64,000 nt of DNA from positions 124,001-188,000 of the forward strand of contig NZ_NQKI01000001.1 of NCBI RefSeq assembly GCF_002269125.1. Direction: 5' to 3'. The notes under the pieces were generated by a model that was not told where the DNA came from, made no database searches, and saw nothing but the letters and a program-made list of their open reading frames with translations. The DNA comes from Pseudomonas lundensis. Lineage in GTDB: Bacteria > Pseudomonadota > Gammaproteobacteria > Pseudomonadales > Pseudomonadaceae. Below, piece by piece: positions 27,079 to 37,285 of this stretch. The position numbers and the translations under genes are program-made. How positions within the stretch are numbered: position 1 is the stretch's first letter; every line of letters begins with the position of its first letter.

Positions 27079-27099
27079 GGCTCGGGGTCGAACTCCGTG

Positions 27100-27579
27100 T
27101 CAGGCGCGCGTTAAAAGGCGCGGGGCAAGCTCTTTGAGAGCGCGACGGTAGACCTCGCGCTTGAATGTCACCACCTGGCCCAACGGATACCAATAGCTGA
27201 CCCAGCGCCAGCCATCGAATTCCGGTTTACCGGTCAAATCCATCCGCACCCGCTGCTCGTTAGAGATCAGGCGCAGCAAAAACCATTTCTGCTTCTGGCC
27301 GATGCACAGCGGCTGGCTGTGGGTACGGACCAAACGTTGCGGCAGACGATAGCGCAACCAGCCTCGCGTACAGGCGAGTATTTCTACATCTTCGCGTTCA
27401 AGGCCAACTTCTTCGTTCAGCTCACGGTACAAGGCGTCTTCTGGCGTCTCATCAGGGTTGATACCACCCTGCGGAAACTGCCACGCGTCTTGATTGATTC
27501 GGCGAGCCCAAAGTACCTGACCAGCATCATTTGTCAGAATAATCCCGACATTAGGACGGAAACCATCGGGGTCGATCAC
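27100..27579 (-). CDS. rppH: RNA pyrophosphohydrolase
   Basis: The 159-residue protein carries a complete Nudix box at residues 38-60 (Gly38, Glu44, REL then EE followed by VGL). It removes pyrophosphate from triphosphorylated mRNA 5' ends, opening them to RNase E. The GTG at 27579 (GAGG upstream) gives the conserved N-terminus [10 protein letters not shown] and the family length; the long in-frame extension is not conserved. It is divergent from the HAD phosphatase gene. Confidence 0.96.
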   Translation of the reverse strand: MIDPDGFRPNVGIILTNDAGQVLWARRINQDAWQFPQGGINPDETPEDALYRELNEEVGLEREDVEILACTRGWLRYRLPQRLVRTHSQPLCIGQKQKWFLLRLISNEQRVRMDLTGKPEFDGWRWVSYWYPLGQVVTFKREVYRRALKELAPRLLTRA

Positions 27580-27722
27580 GGCAACAACCTCGCAAACGCA
27601 TGTCGCCGCATTGTTCCACAAAGGTTGTGAAAGCAGCAACGCGCCACCCTGTCTTATGTGCACTCTTATTAAAAGACCGTATTCTTGTGCGCTTTCAACC
27701 GACAGCTCAGCGGGTAATTGCA

Positions 27723-28379
27723 ATGCGTCTGGCTTTATTCGACTTGGACAACACCCTTTTAGGCGGCGACAGCGACCACGCATGGGGCGACTACCTGTGC
27801 GAACGCGGCATTCTCGACGGTGCTGCTTATAAAGCACGCAACGATGCGTTTTATCAGGATTACCTGGCAGGCACACTCGATAATGCGGCCTATCTGAATT
27901 TCAGCATGGAAATTTTCGGCCGTCATGACATGGCGCAACTGGATCAGTGGCACCGCGAATTCATGCGCGACTGCATCGAGCCGTTGATGCTGCCCAAAGC
28001 GCAAGCACTGCTGGCCCAACACCGCGACGCAGGCGACACGCTGGTCATCATCACCGCCACTAACCGCGTGGTCACCGCCCCCATTGCCAAACGCCTGGGC
28101 GTGGAACATTTAATCGCCACCGAGTGCGAAATCGTCGATGGCCGCTACACCGGCCGCAGCACCGACGTCCCGTGCTTTCGTGAAGGCAAGGTCACACGCC
28201 TGACACGCTGGACAGAAGAAAACGGCTACACGCTCGAAGACAGTTACTTTTACAGTGACTCGATGAACGACTTGCCGTTGCTGGAACGTGTCACCCATCC
28301 AGTAGCCGTGGACCCGGACCCCAACCTGCTGGCCGAAGCCAAGAAACGCGGCTGGAAGGTAATGTCGCTACGCGACTGA
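27723..28379 (+). CDS. HAD family IB phosphatase (SerB-like)
   Basis: The 218-residue protein has motif I DLDNTLL (Asp7 nucleophile and Asp9), motif II in VIITATNR, and motif III/IV in [11 protein letters not shown], with a helical cap between I and II. Family IB members include phosphoserine and histidinol-phosphate phosphatases, and the substrate here is unknown. The ATG at 27723 gives the canonical N-terminus [11 protein letters not shown]. It is divergent from rppH and ends in a terminator. Confidence 0.92.
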   Translation: MRLALFDLDNTLLGGDSDHAWGDYLCERGILDGAAYKARNDAFYQDYLAGTLDNAAYLNFSMEIFGRHDMAQLDQWHREFMRDCIEPLMLPKAQALLAQHRDAGDTLVIITATNRVVTAPIAKRLGVEHLIATECEIVDGRYTGRSTDVPCFREGKVTRLTRWTEENGYTLEDSYFYSDSMNDLPLLERVTHPVAVDPDPNLLAEAKKRGWKVMSLRD

Positions 28380-28385
28380 ATGTAA

Positions 28386-28409
28386 AAGCCCCTCCTGGCA
28401 GAGGGGCTT
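28386..28409. terminator. Hairpin between HAD gene and DUF2269 gene
   Basis: A perfect 9-base stem (AAGCCCCTC/GAGGGGCTT) with a 6-base loop lies between two converging genes, so it may serve both directions. Confidence 0.8.
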
Positions 28410-28428
28410 GACGGGGTCAGGGCTCGTT

Positions 28429-28857
28429 TTAAACCGGCTTCGCGCCCATCAAACCTGCGATGGCGACAAAACAAACTGCGCAAAAAATAGCCAGTCCCAA
28501 CGTGAAACGGGGGTGTTTGGCGACGCGCCCCAAACGCAGGCGATTGAGGCGTACCACCAGCCACACCCAACTCAGCGCACCCAGCAGGTATAAACAACTG
28601 CCCGCCAGCAGCCACAGTTGACTCAACGGCCAGCCCGCCAGATGCACCAGCCACCATCCGCTAACGGGTAATGCCAGCAAACACAGCCCCATCAATGCCC
28701 AGACAAAGCCCCAGGGGCGTCGTAACACGCCGCCCGACAGGTTTTTATCCCCGGCCCGGTAACGGCGAGTGACCACCACCAGCAACGCGATTGCGCAGAC
28801 GAACAGCAGCAGCGTCGACACCCCATGCAACAGCTTCAACGCGGTGAAGGTTTCCAT
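28429..28857 (-). CDS. DUF2269 family membrane protein
   Basis: This 142-residue protein has four hydrophobic segments (about 8-30, 45-67, 78-102 and 118-138) and starts METFTALKLLHGVSTLLL. The histidine in the first helix is typical of this small inner-membrane family. The function is unknown. It follows ilvA in the same direction after 40 bases, but a shared role is not evident. Confidence 0.8.
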   Translation of the reverse strand: METFTALKLLHGVSTLLLFVCAIALLVVVTRRYRAGDKNLSGGVLRRPWGFVWALMGLCLLALPVSGWWLVHLAGWPLSQLWLLAGSCLYLLGALSWVWLVVRLNRLRLGRVAKHPRFTLGLAIFCAVCFVAIAGLMGAKPV

Positions 28858-28897
28858 GTCATTGATTCCTTGAACGGTCCATTCAGCTTAGCGGCAA

Positions 28898-30412
28898 TCA
28901 GCCAAGAAACAGCTGATAAGCCGGGTTATCACTTTCATCCCAATACGGGTAGCCGATGTCCGCCAATGCGGCAGGCACCAGATGGCGCTCGTCCGCAGGT
29001 ACTTGCAGGCCCGCCATCACACGGCCATCAGCCGCGCCGTGGTTGCGGTAGTGGAACATTGAAATATTCCAGCGCCCGCCCAACTTGTTGAGGAAGTTGA
29101 ACAAGGCACCCGGGCGTTCCGGGAATTCGAAGCGGAACAGTTGCTCATCACTGACTTTATCGGCATGCCCGCCCACCATGTGGCGGATGTGCAATTTGGC
29201 CAGTTCGTTGTCAGTCAAGTCCACCACCGGGAAGCCCTGTTCCCGCAGGCTCGCCAGCAGGGCGCTGCGCGGATCATTGATCGGGTGTGTCTGCACGCCG
29301 ACAAAAATATGCGCTTCGCGCCCGGTGTGGTAGCGGTAGTTGAATTCAGTGATCTGGCGCTTGCCGATGGCCTGACAGAACGCCTTGAAACTGCCGACTT
29401 CTTCGGGAATGGTCACCGCGATAATGGCTTCACGGCCTTCGCCCAGTTCGGCGCGTTCAGCGACATGGCGCAACCGGTCGAAATTGACGTTGGCACCCGA
29501 GTCGATGGCGACCAGCGTTTGCCCCTTCACGCCACGCTGTTCGACATATTTCTTGATCCCGGCCACGCCCAGCGCGCCGGCAGGTTCGGTGATCGAGCGG
29601 GTATCATCGAAGATATCCTTGATGGCTGCACAGATCTCGTCCGTGCTGACCGTGATGACTTCATCCACGTAGTCTTTGCAGATATCAAACGTATGCTGGC
29701 CAATCTGGCCGACGGCCACGCCGTCCGCAAAAATGCCCACGGTCGGCAATACCACACGCTCGCCAGCGGCCATGGCGACTTGCAGGCAGTTGGAATCGTC
29801 AGGTTCAACGCCAATGACCTTGATGTCCGGCCGCAAGTACTTCACGTACGCGGCAATCCCTGCAATCAGCCCGCCGCCGCCCACCGGCACAAAAATCGCG
29901 TCCAGTGGCGCCGGGTGCTGGCGCAGAATTTCCATCGCCACGGTGCCCTGCCCGGCGATGGTGTGCGGGTCATCGTAGGGGTGTACGTAGACGTAGCCTT
30001 TTTGTTCGACCAGTTGCAGCGAATACGCCAGCGCCTCAGGGAAGGAGTCGCCGTGCAGCACCACAATGCCGCCACGCGAGCGTACGCCTTCAATCTTGAT
30101 CTCCGGCGTGGTTTTAGGCATGACGATGGTGGCCTTGACCCCCAATTTTTTGGCGGCCAGGGCCAAGCCCTGAGCGTGATTGCCTGCAGAGGCCGTGACC
30201 ACGCCACACGCGCGCTCGGCGTCAGTGAGGTGCATCAACTTGTTATAAGCGCCACGAATCTTGAACGAGTACACCGGCTGCAGATCTTCGCGTTTAAGCC
30301 AAATCTGATTGCCCAACCGCTCGGTCAGCTGGTTGGCGGCTTGCAAGGGCGTTTCAACGGCCACGTCATAAACGCGCGAGTTGAGGATCTTCTTAACGTA
30401 CTGTTCGAGCAT
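28898..30412 (-). CDS. ilvA: Biosynthetic threonine ammonia-lyase
   Basis: The 504-residue protein deaminates threonine to 2-oxobutanoate, the first step of isoleucine synthesis. The PLP lysine lies in YSFKIRGAYNKL (about Lys52) and the phosphate-binding loop is GGGGLIAG. The C-terminal third carries two ACT-like regulatory repeats that bind isoleucine or valine, so this is the feedback-controlled anabolic form. It joins ilvD (4.3 kb) in the same pathway. It is divergent from rpiA. Confidence 0.97.
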   Translation of the reverse strand: MLEQYVKKILNSRVYDVAVETPLQAANQLTERLGNQIWLKREDLQPVYSFKIRGAYNKLMHLTDAERACGVVTASAGNHAQGLALAAKKLGVKATIVMPKTTPEIKIEGVRSRGGIVVLHGDSFPEALAYSLQLVEQKGYVYVHPYDDPHTIAGQGTVAMEILRQHPAPLDAIFVPVGGGGLIAGIAAYVKYLRPDIKVIGVEPDDSNCLQVAMAAGERVVLPTVGIFADGVAVGQIGQHTFDICKDYVDEVITVSTDEICAAIKDIFDDTRSITEPAGALGVAGIKKYVEQRGVKGQTLVAIDSGANVNFDRLRHVAERAELGEGREAIIAVTIPEEVGSFKAFCQAIGKRQITEFNYRYHTGREAHIFVGVQTHPINDPRSALLASLREQGFPVVDLTDNELAKLHIRHMVGGHADKVSDEQLFRFEFPERPGALFNFLNKLGGRWNISMFHYRNHGAADGRVMAGLQVPADERHLVPAALADIGYPYWDESDNPAYQLFLG

Positions 30413-30502
30413 CGGAAAGCGTCACTGTGCGAGTTAGCAGGGACCAAGGAGTCTACCCCAGCGTTTACGCGGCCGACCACACGAAATGGGAGGTTTATAC
30501 AG

Positions 30503-30537
30503 ACCCTCCCCCTGACCCTCTTCTAAAAGGGAGAGGG
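30503..30537. repeat. Short GC-rich hairpin repeat of a common Pseudomonas type
   Basis: The segment has CCCTCC and CCCTC tracts that can pair with GGGAGAGGG just after a short A-rich loop. Similar sequence lies at about 24760-24795 in the tail of the NRDE gene. It fits the dispersed small hairpin repeats common between Pseudomonas genes. The family is not assigned. Confidence 0.4.
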
Positions 30538-30631
30538 AACTGAACAGGCGTGCTCGCTGAGCCAGACAGCAGCGCAAGGGCAAAGGGTCGCACCCATTGT
30601 CAGACCACGCCCACAGTTTGGCGCTTGCCCG

Positions 30632-30637
30632 TATAAT
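30632..30637 (+). promoter_or_regulatory. Probable -10 element of rpiA
   Basis: A consensus TATAAT lies 37 bases before the rpiA start codon. No good -35 hexamer stands at the standard 16-18 base distance, so only the -10 is proposed. Confidence 0.5.
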
Positions 30638-30674
30638 GCCGCCCTTCTGTTTCCCTTCCCGCCCCGGAGCCCGC

Positions 30675-31346
30675 ATGACCCAGGATCAACTCAAACAGGC
30701 CGTCGCCCAGGCGGCTGTCGATTTCATCCTTCCAAAACTGGATGACAAGAGCATCGTCGGGGTCGGCACCGGCTCCACCGCTAACTGCTTCATCGACGCA
30801 CTCGCCCAGCACAAGGGTGCGTTCGACGGCGCTGTCGCCAGCTCCGAAGCCACCGCCGCACGCCTCAAGGGCTACGGGATTCCGGTCTACGAGCTGAACA
30901 CCGTCAGCGATCTGGAGTTCTACGTGGACGGCGCCGACGAAAGCGACGAAAACCTGAACCTGATCAAGGGCGGCGGTGCTGCCCTGACCCGCGAGAAAAT
31001 CGTCGCTGCCGTTGCCAAAACCTTTATCTGCATTGCTGACGCCAGCAAGCTGGTGCCGGTGTTGGGTGCATTTGCGCTGCCAGTTGAAGTGATCCCGATG
31101 GCCCGCAGCCACGTGGCCCGCGAATTAGTCAAACTGGGCGGCGACCCGGTTTACCGTGAAGGCGTAATAACCGACAACGGCAACATCATCATTGACGTGT
31201 TCAACATGCAGATCACCAACCCGGTGGAGCTGGAGCGCCAAATCAATGCCATCGTCGGCGTGGTGACCAACGGTTTGTTTGCCGCACGACCTGCTGATTT
31301 GCTGTTGCTGGGCACGCCTGAAGGCGTAAAGACCCTGTCCAGGTAA
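30675..31346 (+). CDS. rpiA: Ribose-5-phosphate isomerase A
   Basis: The 223-residue enzyme interconverts ribose-5-phosphate and ribulose-5-phosphate. The [12 protein letters not shown] loop (about residues 31-42), [18 protein letters not shown] and the EKIVA segment with the catalytic base are all present. The ATG at 30675 (CCGGAG upstream) matches the family N-terminus and length. A strong terminator follows. Confidence 0.97.
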   Translation: MTQDQLKQAVAQAAVDFILPKLDDKSIVGVGTGSTANCFIDALAQHKGAFDGAVASSEATAARLKGYGIPVYELNTVSDLEFYVDGADESDENLNLIKGGGAALTREKIVAAVAKTFICIADASKLVPVLGAFALPVEVIPMARSHVARELVKLGGDPVYREGVITDNGNIIIDVFNMQITNPVELERQINAIVGVVTNGLFAARPADLLLLGTPEGVKTLSR

Positions 31347-31360
31347 TTCCTCGGGCATGA

Positions 31361-31388
31361 AAAAGCCGACGCATGCGTCGGCTTTTTT
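31361..31388 (+). terminator. Intrinsic terminator of rpiA
   Basis: A perfect inverted repeat (arms AAAAGCCGACG and CGTCGGCTTTT around GCATGC-type centre) ends in six Ts. The A run on the other side lets it work for the converging DUF1161 gene too. Confidence 0.92.
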
Positions 31389-31400
31389 GTGCGCGGTGGT

Positions 31401-31622
31401 TTATCCGCGCTTGTAAACGATTTCCTTGGTGTCACCGTCACAGGTGCCAACCACTTTGCCATTAGCCGAAGCGCCTTTGTCGACGATCTCCAGCGAATAA
31501 TGTGGAACACCTTTGGCGTCAATCTTGGCGGCAATTTCGCTTTTCAGCTCACCGCAGTCTTTCGCAGCGAAAGCGGTGCTCGCCAGTGCCATCAAACCGA
31601 CAGCCACTAAAATCTTCTTCAT
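31401..31622 (-). CDS. DUF1161 small periplasmic protein
   Basis: This 73-residue protein has a cleavable signal peptide (MKKILVAVGLMALASTAFA, cut at about residue 19) and a mature domain with two cysteines (CGELKSEI and GTCDGD) that can form a disulfide. That pattern fits DUF1161 (E. coli YnfD-like) proteins, found in the periplasm, of unknown function. It is a single-gene unit, with a ribosome-binding GGGGATG-type sequence upstream. Confidence 0.85.
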   Translation of the reverse strand: MKKILVAVGLMALASTAFAAKDCGELKSEIAAKIDAKGVPHYSLEIVDKGASANGKVVGTCDGDTKEIVYKRG

Positions 31623-31742
31623 CCGTCACATCCCCTGTTCAAAACAAAAAGGGTGCGCCGTGCTTGCGCAACGTCGCACCCAGACGGTGTAGCGGAGTTT
31701 ATGGCAAACGGCCAGCTCACAAGTTCAAAAGGTTTGCACGAC

Positions 31743-31958
31743 TCAGCTGCTGGCGATACGGAATCCGACCTTGAGCGTCACCTGATAGTGCGCCACTTTG
31801 CCGTCCTTGATATGCCCGCGGGTCTCCAGCACTTCGAACCATTCCATGTGCTTGATGCTTTTGTTGGCCTCGGCCAGTGCATTACTGATGGCGTCTTCTA
31901 TGCTGCTCGGGGACGAGCCTACCAGTTCGATTTTTTTGTAGGTGTGATGGTCAGACAT
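31743..31958 (-). CDS. Dodecin
   Basis: The 71-residue protein (MSDHHTYKKIELVGSS...) matches dodecin over its full length, including SIEDAISNALAEA and the flavin-contacting HMEWFEV strand with its tryptophan. Dodecins form hollow 12-subunit shells that bind and store flavins or CoA. The start at 31958 has GGAGAAC upstream; the ATG at 31970 does not. Confidence 0.93.
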   Translation of the reverse strand: MSDHHTYKKIELVGSSPSSIEDAISNALAEANKSIKHMEWFEVLETRGHIKDGKVAHYQVTLKVGFRIASS

Positions 31959-32114
31959 AACGTTCTCCATTTGTCGTAAGTCAAAGCCTAGCAGCGAATG
32001 TGCTGAATACTTGGGAAGCGATGCAAAAGGAAAAGTTCAGGTTTACTGCACTTTCTGAAAACGCCGCAGTCGGACTTAACACACACAGTCACTCATCAAT
32101 GCAGGAGAGCCCAA

Positions 32115-32441
32115 ATGGCTAGCAATTCTTTACGTAAAGCCTCGTTGCAAAGTATGGAAGCTGAGATCGAGAGCCTGCTTAAGTCTCTGGAAAGCCTCAA
32201 GGATGATGCCTCGGAAGAGTCCAAAAAGACCCTCAAGGCACTCAAAGGCAATGCTGAGAATGCCCTCAAGCATTCCCGTCATCTGCTGAGCGAAACTTTT
32301 GAAGAAGTGAAAGACAAAACCCGCGAGACGGCCATCGCCACTCGTGAATACGCCCAAGAGCATCCCTACGCGACTGCGGGCGTTGCCATCGGCGCGCTGG
32401 GCCTGCTGGCCGCTTACCTGATGTGCAAACGCGGCAACTAA
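32115..32441 (+). CDS. DUF883 (ElaB/YqjD-type) membrane-anchored protein
   Basis: This 108-residue protein has a long amphipathic helix (about 10-85, rich in Glu and Lys) and a C-terminal membrane anchor ([18 protein letters not shown], 86-103), as in ElaB/YqjD. In E. coli these tail-anchored proteins bind ribosomes in stationary phase. The ATG follows CAGGAGAGCCCAA. Its end overlaps that of trpI by 4 bases (convergent). Confidence 0.88.
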   Translation: MASNSLRKASLQSMEAEIESLLKSLESLKDDASEESKKTLKALKGNAENALKHSRHLLSETFEEVKDKTRETAIATREYAQEHPYATAGVAIGALGLLAAYLMCKRGN

Positions 32442-33334
32442 ACCGCGTTACGCGCAAGCTCAGCCTTGAGCCATTGCGCCAGTTGCCGGGCGCGCCCATC
32501 TGCGGCGCGCTTGGGCAGCCATAACGCCAGTTGCGCCGGGGTTTCCCCGAAACCCCATGGCGCAATCAGGCGTCCTGCCTTCAGATCCTCCGTAACCAAC
32601 GGCTCAGGGGCAATTGCCACGCCCAACCCGGCGACGGCGGCTTCCAGCAAGTAATACAAGTGCTCAAACCCTTGTCCGAATTTCAACGCAGTTGCGTCGA
32701 GTGCCTGCTGCTGCGCCCAACTCGGCCATGCCTGTGGCCTTGAGGTCGTATGCAATAAGGGTTCGTCCAGCAAGGCGCCCGGCGGCGCATTGCGCAATTG
32801 CTCATAACGGACGAAACGCGGGCTGAGCACCGGCCCGATACGTTCGCTGCCCAGTTCATACACTTGCATATCGGCAGGCCACGGCGGTTCAGCGAATACC
32901 AGCAGCGCGTCGAGACCCGGTTTACGAGGGTCCAGATCGCCTTCACCGGCTGACAGGTGCAAACGCAAATCCGGCAAATCGGCATTCAACCGACCCAGGC
33001 GCGGGATGAACCAGCGCGCCAGCAAACTTCCCGAACACCCCAGCACAAAGGGCGCGTCGACATGGCTTTGCGTGAGTTCACTGCATACGTTTCGTAAGCG
33101 ATCAAACGCCTCGCTGCTGGCATCGCGCAGTCGCACACCGGCATCAGTCAACCTCAAACCGCGGCCTTCCTTGACGAACAGGCTGACGCCCAGGTGCTCT
33201 TCAAGAACTTTGAGTTGCCGACTGACGGCGCCGTGGGTGACGTTCAACTGCTCGGCCGCCTGACTCACGCTGTTCAGGCGGGCGGTGGCTTCAAAAGCAC
33301 GCAGGGCATTTAAGGGAGGAAGGTCGCGGCTCAT
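32438..33334 (-). CDS. trpI: LysR-family activator of trpBA
   Basis: The 298-residue protein has the N-terminal helix-turn-helix ([20 protein letters not shown]) and the LysR effector domain. It is transcribed divergently from trpBA with a 113-base gap, the arrangement known for Pseudomonas TrpI. TrpI binds this gap and activates trpBA when indoleglycerol phosphate accumulates. The identification rests on position plus sequence. Confidence 0.92.
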   Translation of the reverse strand: MSRDLPPLNALRAFEATARLNSVSQAAEQLNVTHGAVSRQLKVLEEHLGVSLFVKEGRGLRLTDAGVRLRDASSEAFDRLRNVCSELTQSHVDAPFVLGCSGSLLARWFIPRLGRLNADLPDLRLHLSAGEGDLDPRKPGLDALLVFAEPPWPADMQVYELGSERIGPVLSPRFVRYEQLRNAPPGALLDEPLLHTTSRPQAWPSWAQQQALDATALKFGQGFEHLYYLLEAAVAGLGVAIAPEPLVTEDLKAGRLIAPWGFGETPAQLALWLPKRAADGRARQLAQWLKAELARNAV

Positions 33335-33447
33335 GGTATCTGTGAGTTTTCCTGACAGGTTGCAGCGATCTTATCGGTTTTCATCCCGGTCTGTCGCGCG
33401 TAGAGTCAGGCCCATCGACCTTCGTACCTTTTCAGCTGGAGCGTCCC
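33335..33447. promoter_or_regulatory. trpI-trpBA divergent control region
   Basis: The 113 bases between the two start codons must carry both promoters and, by analogy with other pseudomonads, the TrpI operator sites. I could not mark the sites from the sequence alone. The trpB ribosome-binding site is CTGGAG. Confidence 0.5.
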
Positions 33448-34668
33448 ATGACCCAATCCAATTTGCGTAGCGGCCCTGATGCCAATGGCCTGTTCGGTTC
33501 ATTCGGCGGCCGTTACGTGGCAGAAACCCTGATGCCGTTGATCCTTGAACTGGATCGTGAATACGAGCTGGCCAAGCACGACCCCGAATTCATTAAAGAG
33601 CTGGCCTACTTTCAGCGCGACTACGTGGGTCGCCCCAGCCCGCTGTACTACGCCGAACGCCTGACCGAATTCTGCGGCGGTGCAAAGATCTACCTCAAAC
33701 GTGAAGAGCTGAACCACACCGGCGCGCACAAGATCAACAACTGCATCGGCCAGATTCTGCTGGCACGGCGCATGGGCAAAAAACGCATCATTGCTGAAAC
33801 CGGCGCCGGGATGCACGGCGTAGCCACCGCCACCGTAGCGGCGCGTTTCGGCCTGCAATGCGTGATTTACATGGGCACGACCGACATCGAACGCCAGCAG
33901 GCCAACGTGTTCCGCATGAAGCTGCTGGGCGCCGAAGTGATCCCGGTCGTGGCCGGCACCGGCACGCTCAAGGACGCCATGAACGAAGCCCTGCGTGACT
34001 GGGTGACCCATGTCGACAGCACGTTCTACCTGATCGGCACCGTGGCGGGCCCGCACCCGTACCCGGCGATGGTGCGGGATTTCCAGGCGGTAATCGGCAA
34101 GGAAACCCGTGACCAAATGCTGGCGCAGGAAGGCCGTCTTCCCGACAGCCTGGTGGCCTGCATCGGGGGCGGCTCCAATGCCATGGGCCTGTTCCACCCG
34201 TTCCTGGATGACACACAGGTTGAAATCATCGGCGTGGAAGCGGCCGGGTACGGCATCGAAACCGGCAAACACGCGGCCAGCCTCAATGGCGGCGAGCCAG
34301 GCGTGTTGCACGGTAACCGTACCTTTCTGTTGCAAGACGACGACGGTCAGATTATCGACGCACACTCGATTTCTGCGGGTCTCGACTATCCCGGCATTGG
34401 CCCGGAACACGCGTGGTTACACGACATCGGTCGCGTTGAATACACCTCGGTCACTGACGACGAGGCCCTCGACGCGTTCCATAAATGCTGCCGCCTGGAA
34501 GGCATCATTCCCGCACTGGAAAGCGCCCACGCGCTGGCTGAAGTATTCAAGCGCGCGCCGACCCTGCCAGCCGATCACCTGATGGTGGTCAACTTGTCCG
34601 GCCGGGGCGACAAAGACATGCAAACCGTGATGCACCACATGGAACAATCCCAGCAGGAGAAACACTGA
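33448..34668 (+). CDS. trpB: Tryptophan synthase beta chain
   Basis: The 406-residue chain condenses indole with serine. The PLP lysine is Lys95 in [11 protein letters not shown], and the PLP-phosphate loop is GGGSNAMG. It overlaps trpA by one base (TGATG). It forms the alpha2beta2 complex with TrpA, with indole passing through a tunnel between them. Confidence 0.98.
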   Translation: MTQSNLRSGPDANGLFGSFGGRYVAETLMPLILELDREYELAKHDPEFIKELAYFQRDYVGRPSPLYYAERLTEFCGGAKIYLKREELNHTGAHKINNCIGQILLARRMGKKRIIAETGAGMHGVATATVAARFGLQCVIYMGTTDIERQQANVFRMKLLGAEVIPVVAGTGTLKDAMNEALRDWVTHVDSTFYLIGTVAGPHPYPAMVRDFQAVIGKETRDQMLAQEGRLPDSLVACIGGGSNAMGLFHPFLDDTQVEIIGVEAAGYGIETGKHAASLNGGEPGVLHGNRTFLLQDDDGQIIDAHSISAGLDYPGIGPEHAWLHDIGRVEYTSVTDDEALDAFHKCCRLEGIIPALESAHALAEVFKRAPTLPADHLMVVNLSGRGDKDMQTVMHHMEQSQQEKH

Positions 34669-35477
34669 TGAGCCGCCTGCAAACCCGCTTTGCTGAACTC
34701 AAGCAACAGAACCGCGCCGCATTGGTGACCTTCGTCACGGCGGGCGATCCTGACTACGCCACCTCGCTGGCCATTCTCAAAGGGCTGCCAGCGGCGGGGG
34801 CTGACGTGATCGAGTTGGGCATGCCGTTCACCGATCCGATGGCCGATGGCCCGGCCATTCAGTTGGCCAACATTCGCGCCCTCGGCGGCCATCAAAATTT
34901 GGCCAAAACCCTGCAAATGGTGCGCGAGTTTCGTGAAGGGAATAGCGATACACCACTGGTGTTGATGGGTTACTTCAACCCGATCCACCATTACGGCGTG
35001 GCAAAATTCATTGCCGAAGCGAAGGAGTCGGGCGTTGACGGCATGATCGTGGTCGACATGCCGCCGGAGCACAACAGCGAGCTGTGCGACCCGGCACAAG
35101 CGGCGGGTCTGGACTTCATCCGCCTGACCACACCCACCACCGACGACGCACGCCTGCCCAAAGTACTGACCGGCAGTTCGGGTTTTGTGTATTACGTATC
35201 GGTGGCGGGTGTGACCGGCGCCGGCTCAGCGACCACCGACCAGGTGAGTGAAGCGATTGAGCGTCTGCGTCGGCACACTGATTTGCCAATCAGTGTCGGG
35301 TTTGGCATTCGCACCCCGGAACAGGCGGCCGCCATTGCCCGTTTGGCCGATGGCGTGGTTGTCGGGTCGGCGCTGATCGACAAGATCGAAAATGCCGCCA
35401 CACCTGAGCAGGCCGTGGATGGCGTGCTGAGCCTGTGCGCAGCGTTGGCTGAAGGTGTTCGCAAAGCCCGCGGCTGA
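34668..35477 (+). CDS. trpA: Tryptophan synthase alpha chain
   Basis: The 269-residue chain cleaves indoleglycerol phosphate. The catalytic Glu in [14 protein letters not shown] and Asp in VDMPPEH are present, with the phosphate site [10 protein letters not shown]. Translation is coupled to trpB through a one-base overlap. A hairpin follows the stop. Confidence 0.98.
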   Translation: MSRLQTRFAELKQQNRAALVTFVTAGDPDYATSLAILKGLPAAGADVIELGMPFTDPMADGPAIQLANIRALGGHQNLAKTLQMVREFREGNSDTPLVLMGYFNPIHHYGVAKFIAEAKESGVDGMIVVDMPPEHNSELCDPAQAAGLDFIRLTTPTTDDARLPKVLTGSSGFVYYVSVAGVTGAGSATTDQVSEAIERLRRHTDLPISVGFGIRTPEQAAAIARLADGVVVGSALIDKIENAATPEQAVDGVLSLCAALAEGVRKARG

Positions 35478-35486
35478 CCGGGGCAA

Positions 35487-35513
35487 ACCTGCTGGCAGGT
35501 TGTGCCAGCAGGT
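35487..35513. terminator. Hairpin between trpA and metI
   Basis: A perfect 11-base stem (ACCTGCTGGCA/TGCCAGCAGGT) with a 5-base loop lies between two converging genes and touches the metI stop. No T run follows, so termination may be partial. Confidence 0.65.
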
Positions 35514-36169
35514 CATCGGACGGATTTCCGCTTGTTGAGCACCCTTGCCAGACGGTCTCCCCCTTGCTGGATCACCGCCACCAGCACCACCAGCAACACA
35601 ATCACGGTGAGCATCACTTGCGTGTCAAAGCGCTGGTAGCCATACCGATAGGCAATGTCACCCAGCCCGCCCGCACCGATGGCACCTGCCATGGCGGAGG
35701 AATTGATCATGGTCACCAGGGTGATGGTGAATCCGCCGACGATGCCGGGTAATGCTTCAGGCAGCAGGACATGCCAAATGATGTGATGGCGTTTACAGCC
35801 CATGGCTTGTGCCGCCTCGATCAGGCCGTGGTCCACTTCACGCAAGCTGACTTCTGCAATCCGCGCAAAGAACGGGGTCGCGGCGATGGTCAGTGGCACA
35901 ACGGCCGCCCACACGCCGTACGTCGTACCGACAATCAGCCGGGTGAAAGGGATCAGCGCCACCATCAGAATCAAAAACGGGATGGAGCGAAACAGGTTCA
36001 CGAACGCGCCCAACGCTTTATTCAGCGCGGGCGCCTGATAAATGCCGCCCTTGTCGCTGGTCACCAGAATCACGGCCAGTGGAATGCCCAGCACGAGCGC
36101 GATCAACGACGACACGCCGACCATCAGGAAGGTGTCGATCACCCCCTGCCACAAACGATCAAATGCCAT
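35513..36169 (-). CDS. metI: Methionine-type ABC transporter permease
   Basis: The 218-residue permease has five hydrophobic segments and the EAA coupling loop [20 protein letters not shown]. The ATG at 36169 overlaps the metN end by 11 bases, so they are translated together. It is the last gene of the minus-strand sulfur operon. MetNIQ systems import D- or L-methionine; the sfn-type neighbours make other organosulfur ligands possible. Confidence 0.92.
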   Translation of the reverse strand: MAFDRLWQGVIDTFLMVGVSSLIALVLGIPLAVILVTSDKGGIYQAPALNKALGAFVNLFRSIPFLILMVALIPFTRLIVGTTYGVWAAVVPLTIAATPFFARIAEVSLREVDHGLIEAAQAMGCKRHHIIWHVLLPEALPGIVGGFTITLVTMINSSAMAGAIGAGGLGDIAYRYGYQRFDTQVMLTVIVLLVVLVAVIQQGGDRLARVLNKRKSVR

Positions 36170-37283
36170 AACCGACCACCTCGACCTGTTGTGCCCAATG
36201 TTGAGCGCGTTTACGCAATTCCTCTGCGCCCAGTGATACACCGCTGACACTGAGCAGCAGTTGCCCCAGCGCATGGCCCTGAATCTGCTCAACCCCGCCA
36301 TGCAGCAAGCGCACCTGGCCGCCGAGTGCAGCAAACAAGGCGCCAAGGTCAGGCTCCTGCGCCTGCTGGCCCGTAAATCGCAGGCGCAGGATCACATCCG
36401 ATTGCGCCGACACGGGTTGCGCGCTAATGCGCGCCTGCAAGCCTTCGGGCAACGCATCCTGTAGCGGTGCGAGCAGGGTTTTGCTGACCTCGTGCTGCGG
36501 GTTGCCAAACACTTGCCACACAGGGCCCTGCTCAACGATTCGTCCTTGTTCCAGCACCACCACCCGATGACAGATGTCGCGAATCACCGCCATCTCATGG
36601 GTGATAAGTACGATGGTCAACCCAAGCCGCTGATTGATTTCGCGCAACAAGCCGAGGATCGATTGGGTGGTTTCGGGATCAAGTGCCGACGTGGCTTCGT
36701 CGCACAATAAAATGGCAGGGTTATGCACCAATGCGCGGGCAATGCCTACGCGCTGTTTCTGCCCACCGGACAGCTGCGCCGGGTAAGCCGTGTGCTTGCC
36801 TTGCAGGCCCACCAGCTCCAGCAGCTCGCGGACTTTTTGCTCACGTTGCAATTTGGGAACGCCAGCCACTTTCAGCGGCAGCTCCACGTTCTGCCACACG
36901 GTCTTGGCGGACATCAGGTTGAAGTGCTGGAAGATCATGCCGATCTGCCTGCGCAACGCCACCAGCGCGTTTTCATCAAACCCGCCAATGTCGACCTGAT
37001 CAATCAGCACGCGGCCGCTGCTGGGCTGTTCAAGGCGGTTGATGGTGCGAATCAACGACGATTTACCCGCACCACTGCGGCCGATGATGCCGAAGATCTC
37101 CCCGCGTTGAATCGCCAGGTCGATGCCCTTGAGCGCATCCACCGGGCCTTGGCGTCCGTCATAGGTTTTGCCCACGCCGATAAAACGCACATGGGCGCGG
37201 CTTAATTCAGGGTGCAATTGAGTCTGGGTCGCACTGGGCGGCTGGACGTCGAGCCGCCCCGTGCGAGCAATGGCCACGCTCAT
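36159..37283 (-). CDS. metN: Methionine-type ABC transporter ATP-binding protein
   Basis: The 374-residue ATPase has Walker [10 protein letters not shown] (about 70-78), signature LSGGQKQR, Walker [14 protein letters not shown], and a C-terminal NIL domain (about 295-374) that in E. coli MetN senses methionine and inhibits transport. The N-terminus carries about 30 extra residues before the ATPase core. It lies 2 bases after metQ and overlaps metI. Confidence 0.93.
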   Translation of the reverse strand: MSVAIARTGRLDVQPPSATQTQLHPELSRAHVRFIGVGKTYDGRQGPVDALKGIDLAIQRGEIFGIIGRSGAGKSSLIRTINRLEQPSSGRVLIDQVDIGGFDENALVALRRQIGMIFQHFNLMSAKTVWQNVELPLKVAGVPKLQREQKVRELLELVGLQGKHTAYPAQLSGGQKQRVGIARALVHNPAILLCDEATSALDPETTQSILGLLREINQRLGLTIVLITHEMAVIRDICHRVVVLEQGRIVEQGPVWQVFGNPQHEVSKTLLAPLQDALPEGLQARISAQPVSAQSDVILRLRFTGQQAQEPDLGALFAALGGQVRLLHGGVEQIQGHALGQLLLSVSGVSLGAEELRKRAQHWAQQVEVVGYGI

Positions 37284-37285
37284 GA

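Noticed and set aside
25576..27114. 512-codon plus-strand open frame opposite ptsP
   Set aside because: It is a shadow of ptsP codon bias; no family feature is visible.
29141..30526. 461-codon plus-strand open frame opposite ilvA
   Set aside because: It is antisense to a conserved enzyme, with no start signal or domain.
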